64,000 bases of DNA, from contig NC_091346.1 in assembly GCF_038502225.1 (NCBI RefSeq), positions 11,905,865 to 11,969,864 on the forward strand, written 5' to 3'. Within the stretch, counting starts at the first letter, position 1. Each line of letters begins with the position of its first letter. Both the position numbers and the translations under genes were made by a program. Source of the stretch: Cherax quadricarinatus. Lineage: Eukaryota > Arthropoda > Malacostraca > Decapoda > Parastacidae. Positions 49,849-60,541 of this stretch are shown here, piece by piece. The notes under the pieces are model-generated. The model had not been told where the DNA came from, searched no databases, and worked only from the letters and a program-made list of their open reading frames with translations.

Positions 49849-52823
49849 CGTGCTGTTGGAGTGTGAGCAAAGTAACATTTATGAAGGGATTCAGGGAAAC
49901 CGGCAGGCCGGACTTGAGTCCTGGAGATGGGAAGTACAGTGCCTGCACTCTGAAGGAGGGGTGTTAATGTTGCAGTTTAAAAACTGTAGTGTAAAGCACC
50001 CTTCTGGCAAGACAGTGATGGAGTGAATGATGGTGAAAGTTTTTCTTTTTCGGGCCACCCTGCCTTGGTGGGAATCGGCCAGTGTGATAATAAAAAAAAA
50101 AAATTAGAAATGACTTAGCTTACAACCCAAGACCTGATTTAAATAACAATAAACTGGAGATTCTATGGTTTGAAGTGCTGCTTCCTAAGACCAAACCCAT
50201 CTTAGTAGGAACTAGTTACCGCCCTCCTACCCAGGACCAGTTCTTAGAAGACTTTTCCAGAGTCTTGTCCGGAGTTGAAAACAATTGCGAGACAATAATA
50301 CTGGGCGACTTCAATATCTGTTTTCAGCAGCAAAATAACGGGCTATGCAAAAGGTATAAGCAAATTCTAGGATTAAATAGTTACACTCAACTAATTAATA
50401 CACCAACCCGGATCACACAGTTCTCAGCCACCCTAATTGACCACATACTTTGTAACTGCGCTGAGAACATTAGTCAGTCAGGCGTCATTACCACAGGTCT
50501 TAGTGATCATTTCATCATTTACTGCACCAGGAAAATCACTAGGGATAGGATAGGCCTACACAGGACAATAAAAATGAGATCAACTAGAAACTACAGTAAA
50601 GAAACACTGGTAAATAGGCTACACAATTGTGACTGGACAGAGATAACAAGTTGCACGGACGTAAACGATGCCTGGGAAAAATTCAAAACAATGTTCACTA
50701 TCATCCTTGATAATATTGCACCAGTTAAAGAGGTTAGGATTAAACGAAGAACTGAACCCTGGATGAATACCGAGATATTAGATAATATGAAATCCAGAGA
50801 CCAGCTGCTAAAAAGATTTAAAGCAAACAGACAGGATATTGCAGCACTAAATGAATTCCAAAGGGTGAGGAACAGAGTACAAAGACTTATAAAAGGAGCA
50901 AAGGCAAAGCACTACTGCTCAAAAATTGAAGAGTATAAGCATAACCCCAGAAAGCTCTGGCAACAACTAAAACAGTTGGGGTATAGCCATAAGCCAGTAG
51001 ATAGGTCTAACATAGTACTCACTATCGATAATGAGGTATGCCACGAAACATCTAAGGTGGCAAATTGCTTTAATTCATACTACACATCTGTTGCATCAAC
51101 ACTAGTAAGTAACCTACCAGCTGCATCAAATACCTTTAACACAGACTCTGATAAGTTTCAAACATACTATACCAATAAAGGGGTAACCCCAAACAGTTGT
51201 CAACTAGTAAGTGTATCTCATGACTTTATTCAAAAAGAACTAAGCAGGTTAAACCCAACTAAGAGCACAGGCCCTGATAACATCCCGTCTAAGTTCCTAA
51301 AAGATGGTGCTTCTGAACTGTCAATCCCTATTGCTCACATAATAAATCTATCAATCACCACTAATACCGTACCGGAGGGGTTCAAGGAGGCCAGAGTTAC
51401 TCCTATCTTCAAGAAAAATAGTAGGTCTGATGTAAGCAACTATAGGCCTGTTAGTATACTCAGTATAATATCTAAAATTCTAGAGAGGGCGGTGTATTCT
51501 CAAGTAGTTAAGTACCTTAAAGACAACAACATTCTCCATAGCTATCAATCGGGCTTTAGAAGATCCTACTCAATCGACACCTCCCTTATTAATCTGATGG
51601 ATTACCTGAGAACTGAAATGTCAAAGGGGAACCTCATAGGTATGGTAACCTTAGACCTGCAAAAGGCCTTCGATACTGTCAACCACAATATATTATGTAA
51701 TAAACTTCAAGCTATCGGTATAGGTTCTGTAGACTGGTTTAAGTCCTACCTTAGCAACAGAAGATAAATAGTCAAAATCAACAAAACAGAATCAGAACCC
51801 CTGCCGATAACATGTGGAGTTCCCCAAGGTAGTATTCTGGGTCCCTCATTATTCTTACGTTATGTCAATGATATGCCTATCAGTGTCAAGTGCAAACTCC
51901 TACTGTATGCAGATGACAGTGCTCTGTTAGTGTCAGGTAAAGACCCACAAGATATTGCTAATGTTTTAACACTGGAACTGGAGTCCTGCAGCAAATGGTT
52001 AGTAGACAACAAACTATCATTACACCTAGGAAAAAACTGCAGTCATTCTCTTTGGCACGAAACATAAACTGAGAAGGGTAAATAATTTTAATGTTCAGTG
52101 TAATGGGGAGCCCATCACTTTGGTTTCATCAGTAAAATATTTGGGAATCCCCTTTGACCCATGCATGTCAGGAGAATTGATAGGGAACAGTGTAGCAAAG
52201 AAAGCGAATGCCAGACTGAAGTTCCTGTATAGACAAGCACAGTGTCTACCTACTGAGGCTCGCAGGACCCTATGTCTAGCCCTTATACAATGCCATATGG
52301 ATTACACTTGCTCTTCATGGTACTCTGCCTTGACAAAAAAACTGAAAGATAGACTGCAAATCACCCAGAACAAAATCGTAAGATTCATCCTGGGGCTGGG
52401 ACCAAGAGAACATGTAGGCCAGGATGAATTACAGCAGTTGGATATGCTGAATGTTGAAGACAGAGTAAAACAACTGAAGATAAATCATGTTTATAAAATT
52501 GCTCACAAACAGTGTCCAGAATATCTTGCTGTCAATTTTGTCAAGGTTGGGAACCAAAGCAATCATAGTACTAGGGGGAGAGAGCACAACTTTGTAGTAC
52601 CCACAGTCAATGGCCAGGCTTCAAACACCTTTTATTTGTACATGTCAAAGCCAGTCATAGCATGAACCAGTTCAAGAAGAGTGCCAAAAGGTGTCTGATG
52701 AATGTAGCTACAGAAAGGGAGGGGAATGATTTTCTATTTTTTAGCTAACATACATGTAAATTTTACCTTATTCCTAGTAATGACCCTCGTATTGTAGATA
52801 GTATTAATGACCCTCGTGTAGTA

Positions 52824-53320
52824 GAGGGCTGAGGAAGGGTTGTTGAGGTGGTTCGGACATGTAGAGAGAATGGAGCGAAACAGAATGACTTCAAGAGTGT
52901 ATCAGTCTGTAGTGGAAGGAAGGCGGGGTAGGGGTCGGCCTAGGAAAGGTTGGAGGGAAGGGGTAAAGGAGGTTTTGTGTGCGAGGGGCTTGGACTTCCA
53001 GCAGGCGTGTGTGAGCGTGTTTGATAGGAGTGAATGGAGACGAATGGTTTTTAATACTTGACGTGCTGTTGGAGTGTGAGCAAAGTAACATTTATGAAGG
53101 GGTTCAGGGAAACCGGCAGGCCGGACTTGAGTCCTGGAGATGGGAAGTACAGTGCCTGCACTCTGAAGGAGGGGTGTTAATGTTGCAGTTTAAAAACTGT
53201 AGTGTAAAGCACCCTTCTGGCAAGACAGTGATGGAGTGAATGATGGTGAAAGTTTTTCTTTTTCGGGCCACCCTGCCTTGGTGGGAATCGGCCAGTGTGA
53301 TAAAAAAAAAAAAAAAAAAA
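52824..53320 (+). mobile_element. LINE A copy 5, short 3' fragment
   Basis: It begins at agggctgaggaagg and carries the last ~75 codons of the LINE A protein (RWFGHVERMERNRMTSRVYQ, GRGRPRKGWREGVKEVL, SEWRRMVFNT; stop at 53059-53061), then the standard 3' UTR and a poly-A run to 53320. It is a typical 5'-truncated insertion, probably inside the LINE E 3' UTR. Confidence 0.9.
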
Positions 53321-53516
53321 GTTATCTTCATTGTAGAATAATAAGAAAATATTATAACCTTTATATTATAATAATAAGGTAAAAGGACCCCAATGGAAAT
53401 AAGTCACTCTGTCTGACTTTTTTGGGTTATCCTAGGTTCTCTACACATATGCTGCTATGTATGATAATTCTATGTAACTGTATTTGTGTATACCTGAATA
53501 AACTTACTTACTTATT
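53321..53516 (+). repeat. LINE 3' tail (probably LINE E)
   Basis: Ends gtgtatacctgaataaact and tacttactta. A reversed copy is at 661-785, and a partial one (cctaggataaccc) is at about 14034. Its place just after the LINE A fragment suggests it is the continuation of LINE E. Confidence 0.5.
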
Positions 53517-55048
53517 TAAAAATACTAATGATGCTATTATACACATGCTAGAACATATATACACTGCAATAGAGAAAAAAGAAGTCCCACTGGGGATCTT
53601 CATTGACTTACGTAAAGCTTTTGATACAGTTGACCATGACTTGCTCCACATAAAATTGTCACACAATGGTATAAGAGGGCACTCCCTCAACTACCTCAAG
53701 TCATACCTCAGCAACAGAAGCCAATATGTGTACACAAATGAGGCAAACTCTTCCGCACAGCCAATTACAGTTGGTGTCCCACAGGGAAGTGTCCTAGGCC
53801 CTCTTCTCTTTCTCATATACATAAATGACCTACCAAATGCAATGCAACTACTCAAACCCACACTATTTGCAGATGACACTACATACGTCTTCTCTCACCT
53901 GAGCCCAGTCATGCTAGCCAATACTGTAAATACCGAATTACAGAAAATATCTACCTGGATGAGGACTAACAAACTTATTCTAAACATTGATAAAACCTAT
54001 TACATTCAGTTTGGTAATAGAGCTACAGATGTCCCTCTTAACATAATGATAAACGGATCACCTATCACAAAACTCACAGAGGGAAAATTCTTAGGAATCC
54101 ACCTTGTTAATAGACTCAAATTTCAAACACATATACAGCAAATTTCCAAGAAAATTTCCAAGACCGTAGGCATACTATCGAAGATACGGTACTATGTTCC
54201 ACAGTCAGCCCTCCTGGCCCTATATCACTCACTTGTTTACCCCTATCTCACCTATGGAATTTGTACATGGGGCTCAACAACAATAAACCATCTCAGACCA
54301 CCAATTACCCAACAAAAGGCTGCAGTCAGAATAACAAATTCCCACTACAGGCAGCATGCTCCACCAATATTCAAAACTCTAAACCTACTCACCATACAAA
54401 ACATCCATACTTATTACTGCACCTATTACATACATAGAACACTTAACTCGGATATAAACTCTCCCCTCAAACGACTCCTTACCAACCTCAACAGAACACA
54501 TGACCATAACACAAGGCACAGATCACTCTTTGATGTTTCTCATGTCCATCTCATGCTATGCAAAAACTCAATGCACATAAAAGGCTCCAAAATCTGGAAT
54601 TCATTACCTGTAAATATAAAAGAAACACTGTCTGTCTATAAATTCAAGTCTCTTCTCAAAAATCACTTACTCACCTACAACCAAATAAATACTGAATAAT
54701 TGTTGTATCTTAAAAATTGTATCTCATAAATGTTTAACCTGATACCCAATCAAACTTTGTTATTTTTTAATTACATTACCTAACAGAATACTCCATTCTA
54801 CTGAATGCACAGCAATACAGTAAATGACCATATGACCTGTCTTTGTAATACTCATTTGTGCTTAATTGTTATCTGTTTACAATAATGTTTTACCACTGAA
54901 TATATCACTGCTTAGTTAATCTTAAGTTAATTTTAAGCCTGCCCATAATGCTCTGCATACAAGGGGCTTTGGCATGTTGCACTTAACTTTATTCATTTGT
55001 ACTACTCTGTATCATGTTCAAATTAATACATAAATAAATAAATAAATA
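53517..55048 (+). mobile_element. LINE B copy, 5'-truncated, with open RT frame
   Basis: 5'-truncated just before the FKNTNDAIIHML segment. It includes the polymerase core and C-terminus, a 3' UTR (54700-55020) and a terminal (AATA)n run at about 55027-55048. Confidence 0.8.
53518..54699 (+). CDS. LINE B reverse transcriptase, 3' two-thirds
   Basis: Open frame of about 390 LINE codons. The 30 codons upstream in the same frame are accidental readthrough of the LINE tail. Blocks: GIFIDLRKAFDTVDHDLLH, YLKSYLSNRSQYVY, VGVPQGSVLGPLLFLIYIND, LFADDTTYVFSH (catalytic pair), WMRTNKLILNIDKT, KFLGIHL, and the thumb and C-terminus (HSLVYPYLTYGICTWGS, HNTRHRSLF, SKIWNSLP, SLLKNHLLTYNQ), with a stop at 54697-54699. 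No endonuclease or start codon of its own, so it is not a functional gene, though undamaged within its limits. Closest in the window: 7691-8014, 36965-37108 and 43445-44455. Confidence 0.75.
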   Translation, partial: KNTNDAIIHMLEHIYTAIEKKEVPLGIFIDLRKAFDTVDHDLLHIKLSHNGIRGHSLNYLKSYLSNRSQYVYTNEANSSAQPITVGVPQGSVLGPLLFLIYINDLPNAMQLLKPTLFADDTTYVFSHLSPVMLANTVNTELQKISTWMRTNKLILNIDKTYYIQFGNRATDVPLNIMINGSPITKLTEGKFLGIHLVNRLKFQTHIQQISKKISKTVGILSKIRYYVPQSALLALYHSLVYPYLTYGICTWGSTTINHLRPPITQQKAAVRITNSHYRQHAPPIFKTLNLLTIQNIHTYYCTYYIHRTLNSDINSPLKRLLTNLNRTHDHNTRHRSLFDVSHVHLMLCKNSMHIKGSKIWNSLPVNIKETLSVYKFKSLLKNHLLTYNQINTE

Positions 55049-55800
55049 ATCCCTGGTGGTTGCTCTCTACCAACCTACTACCACAGGATGGTTGTACCTC
55101 CCTGGGTGGTTGCTGTGTACCAACCTACCACAGGACGGTTGTATGTCCCTGGGTGGATGCTGTCTACCAACCTACTACCACAGGATAGTCGTACCTCCCT
55201 TGTGGTTGTTGTCTACCAATCTACTACCACAAGATGATAGTACCTCCCTGGCGATTGTTGTCTACCAACCTATTACCACAGAACGGTAGTACCTCCTTGG
55301 TGGTTGTTGTCTTCCAACCTAGTACCACACGACGGTAGTACCTCCCTGGTGGCTAATGTCTACCACCCTGGTTGTTGCTGTCTACCAACCTACTACCACA
55401 GGACGGTAGTACCTCCCTGGATGATTGTTGTCTACCAACCTACTACCAGAGGACGGTAGTACCTCCCTGGTGGCGGCTGTTTACCAACCGACTACCACAG
55501 GATGATAGTACCTCCCTGGTGGTTGTCTACCAACCTACTACCACAGGATGATAGTATCTCCCTGGTGGTTGTTGTCTACCAACCTACTACCACAGGATGA
55601 TAGTACCTCCCTGGTGGTTGTTGTCTACCAACCTACTACCACAGGATAATAGTACCTCCCTGGTGGTTGTCTACCAACCTACTACCAGAGGACGGTAGTA
55701 CCTCCATGGGTGATTGTTGTCTACCAACCTGCTACCAGAGGACGGTAGTACCTCCCTGGTGGTTGTTGTCTACCAACCTACTACCACAGGATGGTAGTAC
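55049..55800. repeat. 50-bp minisatellite, array 2
   Basis: About 15 units of the family seen at 38466-39235 (tactaccacaggatggtagt, acctccctggtggttgttgt), with more variation in length. It starts immediately after the LINE B (AATA)n tail. Unit hairpins as in array 1. Confidence 0.9.
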
Positions 55801-55904
55801 TTCTTTGATAGATTTATACAAAATGTTTTGCATATTATGTGGTTAATTCTGAGCATAAAAATGTATCAAATTAGTGGTGCAATAACTACATGATGACAGT
55901 ATTA

Positions 55905-56334
55905 TTATCAGTAATAGTAGTACTAAGACTAGTAGTAGTTGTAGCAGTATTAAGACTAGTAGTAGCAAAAGTAGTAGTAGTAGTTGTAGTAGTATTAAGA
56001 CTAATAGTAGCAATAGTAGTAGCAGTAGTTGTAGTAGTATTAAGACTAGTAGTAGCAATAGTAGTAGTAGTATTAAGACAAGTAGTAGTAATAGTAGTAG
56101 TACTATTAAGAGTAGTAGTAGTAAGAGTAGACATAGTAGTAATAGTAGTAGTAAGAATAGTAGCAGTAAGAGCAGTAGTAAGAGTAGTAGTAGTAAGAGT
56201 AGTAGTAGTAAGAGTAGAAGTAGAAGTAAGAGCAGAAGTAGTAGTAGTAAGAGTAGAAGTAGTAGTAAGAGTAATAGTAGTAGTAAGAGTAGAAGTAGTA
56301 GTAAGAGTAGAAGTAGTAGTAATAGTAGTAGTAA

Positions 56335-56399
<65 letters not shown>

Positions 56400-56540
56400 A
56401 GAGTAGTAGTAGTAAGAGTAGTAGTAATAAGAGTTGTAGTAGTCATAGTAGTAGTAGTAGTAGTAATAGTAGTAGTAGTAGGAGTAGTAAGAGTAGTAGA
56501 AGTAGTAAGAGTAGAAGTAGTAGTAAGAGTGGTGGTGGTG
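55905..56540. repeat. (AGT)n trinucleotide array, ~640 bp
   Basis: Imperfect runs of agt with aag/agc interruptions, purest at about 56336-56398. Long frames here are low-complexity Val or Thr runs and are not genes. Confidence 0.95.
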
Positions 56541-59154
56541 GTGGTGGAAGAGGTAGAGGAGGACAGTAAGGGTCACACAACACTGCGGAGGAGGAGGTAG
56601 AGGAGGACAGTAAGGGTCACACAACACTGCGGAGGAGGAGGTAGAGGAGGACAGTAAGGGTCACACAACACTGCAGAGGAGGAGGTAGAGGAGGACAGTA
56701 AGGGTCACACAACACTGCAGAGGAGGAGGTAGAGGAGGACAGTAAAGGTCACACAATACTGCGGAGGAGGAGGTAGAGGAGGACAGTAAGGGTCACACAA
56801 CACTGCGGAGCAGGAGGTAGAGGAGGACAGTAAGGGTCACACAACACTGCAGAGGAGGAGGTAGAGGAGGACAGTAAGGGTCACACAACACTGCAGAGGA
56901 GGAGGTAGAGGAGGACAGTAAGGGTCACACAACACTGCAGAAGAGGTAGAGGAGGACAGTAAGGGTCACACAACACTGCGGAGGAGGAGGTAGAGGAGGA
57001 CAGTAAGGGTCACACAACACTGCAGAGGAGGAGGTAGAGGAGGACAGTAAGGGTCACACAACACTGCGGAGGAGGAGGTAGAGGAGGACAGTAAGGGTCA
57101 CACAACACTGCAGAGGAGGAGGTAGAGGAGGACAGTAAGGGTCACACAACACTGCAGAGGAGGAGGTAGAGGAGGACAGTAAAGGTCACACAATACTGCG
57201 GAGGAGGAGGTAGAGGAGGACAGTAAGGGTCACACAACACTGCAGAGGAGGAGGTAGAGGAGGACAGTAAGGGTCACACAACACTGCGGAGGAGGAGGTA
57301 GAGGAGGACAGTAAGGGTCACACAACACTGCGGAGGAGGTAGAGGAGGACTGCAGAGGAGGAGGTAGAGGAGGACAGTAAGGGTCACACAACACTGAGGA
57401 GCAGGAGGTAGAGGAGGACAGTAAGGGTCACACAACACTGCAGAGGAGGAGGTAGAGGAGGACAGTAAGGGTCACACAACACTGCGGAGCAGGAGGTAGA
57501 GGAGGACAGTAAGGGTCACACAACACTGCAGAGGAGGAGGTAGAGGAGGACAGTAAGGGTCACACAACACTGCAGAGGAGGAGGTAGAGGAGGACAGTAA
57601 GGGTCACACAACACTGCAGAGGAGGAGGTAGAGGAGGACAGTAAGGGTCACACAACACTGCGGAGGAGGAGGTAGAGGAGGACAGTAAGGGTCACACAAC
57701 ACTGCGGAGGAGGAGGTAGAGGAGGACAGTAAGGGTCACACAACACTGCGGAGGAGGAGGTAGAGGAGGACAGTAAGGGTCACACAACACTGCAGAGGAG
57801 GAGGTAGAGGAGGACAGTAAGGGTCACACAACACTGCGGAGGAGGAGGTAGAGGAGGACAGTAAGGGTCACACAACACTGCGGAGGAGGAGGTAGAGGAG
57901 GACAGTAAGGGTCACACAACACTGCAGAGGAGGAGGTAGAGGAGGACAGTAAGGGTCACACAACACTGCGGAGGAGGAGGTAGAGGAGGACAGTAAGGGT
58001 CACACAACACTGCGGAGGAGGAGGTAGAGGAGGACAGTAAGGGTCACACAACACTGCGGAGGAGGAGGTAGAGGAGGACAGTAAGGGTCACACAACACTG
58101 CAGAGCAGGAGGTAGAGGAGGGCAGTAAGGGTCACACAACACATCGGAGCAGGAGGTAGAGGAGGACAGTAAGGGTCACACAACACTGCGGAGGAGGAGG
58201 TAGAGGAGGACAGTAAGGGTCACACAACACTGCAGAGGAGGAGGTAGAGGAGGACAGTAAGGGTCACACAACACTGCGGAGGAGGAGGTAGAGGAGGACA
58301 GTAAGGGTCACACAACACTGCGGAGGAGGTAGAGGAGGACAGTAAGGGTCACACAACACTGCGGAGGAGGAGGTAGAGGAGGACAGTAAGGGTCACACAA
58401 CACTGTGGAGGAGGAGGTAGAGGAGGACAGTAAGGGTCACACAACACTGCAGAGGAGGAGGTAGAGGAGGACAGTAAGGGTCACACAACACTGCAGAGGA
58501 GGAGGTAGAGGAGGACAGTAAGGGTCACACAACACTGCGGAGGAGGAGGTAGAGGAGGACAGTAAGGGTCACACAACACTGTGGAGGAGGAGGTAGAGGA
58601 GGACAGTAAGGGTCACACAACACTGTGGAGGAGGAGGTAGAGGAGGACAGTAAGGGTCACACAACACTGCGGAGGAGGAGGTAGAGGAGGACAGTAAGGG
58701 TCACACAACACTGTGGAGGAGGAGGTAGAGGAGGACAGTAAGGGTCACACAACACTGCGGAGGAGGAGGTAGAGGAGGACAGTAAGGGTCACACAACACT
58801 GCAGAGGAGGAGGTAGAGGAGGACAGTAAGGGTCACATAACACTGCGGAGGAGGAGGTAGAGGAGGACAGTAAGGGTCACACAACACTGCAGAGGAGGAG
58901 GTAGAGGAGGACAGTAAGGGTCACACAACACTGCGGAGGAGGAGGTAGAGGAGGACAGTAAGGGTCACACAACACTGCAGAGGAGGAGGTAGAGGAGGAC
59001 AGTAAGGGTCACACAACACTGCAGAGGAGGAGGTAGAGGAGGACAGTAAGGGTCACACAACACTGCAGAGGAGGAGGTAGAGGAGGACAGTAAGGGTCAC
59101 ACAACACTGCAGAGGAGGAGGTAGAGGAGGACAGTAAGGGTCACACAACACTGC
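56541..59154. repeat. 44-bp minisatellite, about 59 units
   Basis: The unit is gaggaggaggtagaggagga, cagtaagggtcacacaacac, then tgcg or tgca. Copies differ mainly at tgcGg/tgcAg/tgtGg and by a few deletions (near 56940, 57330, 58325). The purine-rich half (GGAGGAGGAGG) is strongly strand-asymmetric. The array ends 318 bp from the donor of the HMG exon, in its intron. Confidence 0.95.
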
Positions 59155-59472
59155 AAAATCAAAAAATAACCAAATGAACAGCAAACTTAAACATTACAAC
59201 TTGTGTTTATTCTTCTTAGAAGTAAATTTTATTTTTTTTTTTGATATAATGACCATAGAATAAATTCTTTATCAAGGTTTATGACCCCAATACTTTTATA
59301 CATTTCAAGTTTAGGAAAATCTTTGAAAGCTGAATTTCATGCCCTTTTTTTTTGTGGTAATATCTTGATGCATCACCTCACTTATTCCTAGTCTTCAGGT
59401 GTATCATCTTAATCACTACTTTTTAAAAAAATAGGCATGTCATGAAGATAATGAAATATTTAAATACTGTAC
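59155..59472 (-). other. Intron start downstream of HMG exon A
   Basis: AT-rich; no repeat recognised. It begins (minus strand) with gtacagtattta, the splice donor of the exon at 59473-59677. Confidence 0.4.
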
Positions 59473-59677
59473 CTTTCTACTCAGTTCTGGTATTTTCAGC
59501 AATTCTAGAAACATCATAAAAGGACTATTAGGCAATTTAGGCTTTCCAAGTTTTTCCCCTTCAATGTTCTTTCTTCGCCGAATGTATTTCTGTTGCTTCT
59601 TGTTTTTAAGTTTCTTTTCCAATTTCTTCATTTTATTAAGATCTTTTGGGTTCATCATTTTCACATAATTTATATAC
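59473..59677 (-). CDS. TFAM: Host exon: basic linker and first half of an HMG box (TFAM-like)
   Basis: Minus-strand exon of 205 bp. The acceptor is a tctctctctctgtctctc tract followed by actctAG (59678); the donor is AAAG|GTACAG (59472). It enters with one base completing a codon, then 68 codons: YINYVKMMNPKDLNKMKKLE, a Lys/Arg-rich coiled linker (KKLKNKKQQKYIRRRKN), then LGKPKLPNSPFMMFLELLKI and PELSRK. LGKPK-x-P-x-S-x-F/Y is the start of an HMG box, and a Lys-rich helix joining two HMG boxes is the TFAM layout. Phase and box length match the exon at 36362-36238 (34 residues from KPK to the box Trp; about 36 is usual). The first HMG box, mitochondrial targeting peptide and C-terminal tail were not found here. 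Confidence 0.65.
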
Positions 59678-60200
59678 CTAGAGTGAGAGACAGAGAGAGA
59701 AAAGTACAATTAATTAAAGAAAACTGATACTAACTGTAATTTATCATTGTCATAAGGAACACATTCATTGAAATCCCAGAAATTAACTTCAAAATGTGCA
59801 TATACCTAGCTGCTACACTTCTGCATTGTCTTAACCATGGGGGAGGGAAGGGGGAGGGAATGTCTGTATGACTCTTAGATCCTGACCTTGTGCGATGAGA
59901 ATAAATCGCTGGTGAGTGGAAAAGATTATTTTTTTCATTACCGAATGCATTTCAAATGCCTGATAACGTGTTTACACCATCACATAGAGCTGGGAATAAA
60001 CAAAATAGATAAAAAAGTAAAATATTTGCCTTAAAATATGCCGCCAGTCGCTCTTCCCTTACACAACTGTTGTGGGGAAAAGTGGTAAGAGCACCAGACA
60101 TAATGAACAATGGTTCAACTGAAAGCCAATAAAAACGTGAAACACTGAAAAAGATGGTGCTGAGTACACTGGGCCCTACTGTACTGTAAGCCCTAGATGT
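59678..60200 (-). other. Upstream intron, no feature recognised
   Basis: A short GA run flanks the exon. A purine tract (gggggagggaagggggaggg) is at about 59839-59858. No further HMG-box exon is recognisable. Confidence 0.35.
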
Positions 60201-60203
60201 TTT

Positions 60204-60300
60204 TAACCCCTTAACTCTCCAAACGTTGATCTACGTTTCCACTACTAGCACTATTAATATTAAAAAAAAATTTTTATTAAACAAAAAGGGCAATTTTCTG
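60204..60300 (+). repeat. Half copy of TTAA-type MITE family 2
   Basis: TTAACCCCTTAACTCTCCAAACG with cgttgatctacg matches the left end of 9216-9422. No right end is seen. Confidence 0.5.
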
Positions 60301-60454
60301 CGTGTAATATAAAAAAAAATTAGCACCAGTACTTATCAAGATATAATGCAGCGAACTTGACACTGGATGCTTGCCTGACGTCAACGTGAAGACCTGCTGC
60401 TCCCAGAAATGTTGCCAATATACTTTTCTCTTGTTTTAATTTACATAATCTTTG

Positions 60455-60537
60455 TTCTGATACCTGGGGTATACCTGGAAAGGGTTTTGGGGATCAATGC
60501 CCCTGCAACCCATTCTGTGACCAGGACTCTTGGTGAA
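60455..60537 (-). repeat. LINE C 3'-tail fragment
   Basis: The reverse complement matches the tail at 11400-11490 (gcattgatccccaaaaccc-like, ccaggta). It ends at the TTAA into which the next piggyBac inserted. Confidence 0.5.
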
Positions 60538-60541
60538 TTAA

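Larger units (their letters stand above)
46486..50102 (+). mobile_element. LINE A copy 4: full-length RTE-like LINE
   Basis: 3617 bp, bounded by a perfect 10-bp target duplication (46476-46485, 50103-50112). It begins with two to three reversed units of the 50-bp minisatellite, then a 5' UTR (to about 46900), one long frame, a 3' UTR containing ccttggtgggaatcggcc, and poly-A. It is the only LINE A copy in the window with a complete 5' end, so it serves as the family reference. Confidence 0.9.
45603..52665 (+). pseudogene. LINE E polyprotein: 2A-like motif, PHD-like finger, endonuclease, RT
   Basis: From ATG 45603: a hydrophobic start (AAIIIFIFLLQF), then LLSGDIQINPGP near residue 83, close to the 2A self-separating consensus D-x-E-x-NPGP but with Gln for Glu. 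A PHD-like finger follows (CIHC, CKMCKGWVHDGC, CNKC). The endonuclease starts GLHFIHVNARS, SESWLDDTVTD, RKGGGICAYIRN, is cut by LINE A, and resumes DLAYNPRP, ILGDFNI, GLSDHFIIYC. The reverse transcriptase has NYRPVSILSIISK, TLDLQKAFDTVNH, GVPQGSILGPSLF and LLYADDSALL. A TAA at about 51765 (after SNRR) and an extra A near 52035 break the frame; the tail ends at 52665. Catalytic residues persist. Confidence 0.8.
45603..52800 (+). mobile_element. LINE E: CR1/L2-like LINE interrupted by LINE A
   Basis: Sequence at 45603-46485 and 50113-52800, with its tail perhaps continuing at 53321-53516 after a second LINE A insert. The full-length LINE A sits inside the endonuclease coding region with target copies attagaaatg (46476-46485 and 50103-50112). 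Confidence 0.85.

Noticed and set aside
55886..56627. Long frames of Thr, Val or Tyr runs on both strands
   Set aside because: They are translations of the (AGT)n array in different frames and have no protein character.
60001..60180. A further HMG-box exon upstream of 59677
   Set aside because: No acceptor/donor pair encloses an HMG-like reading frame in 59678-60200 on the minus strand.
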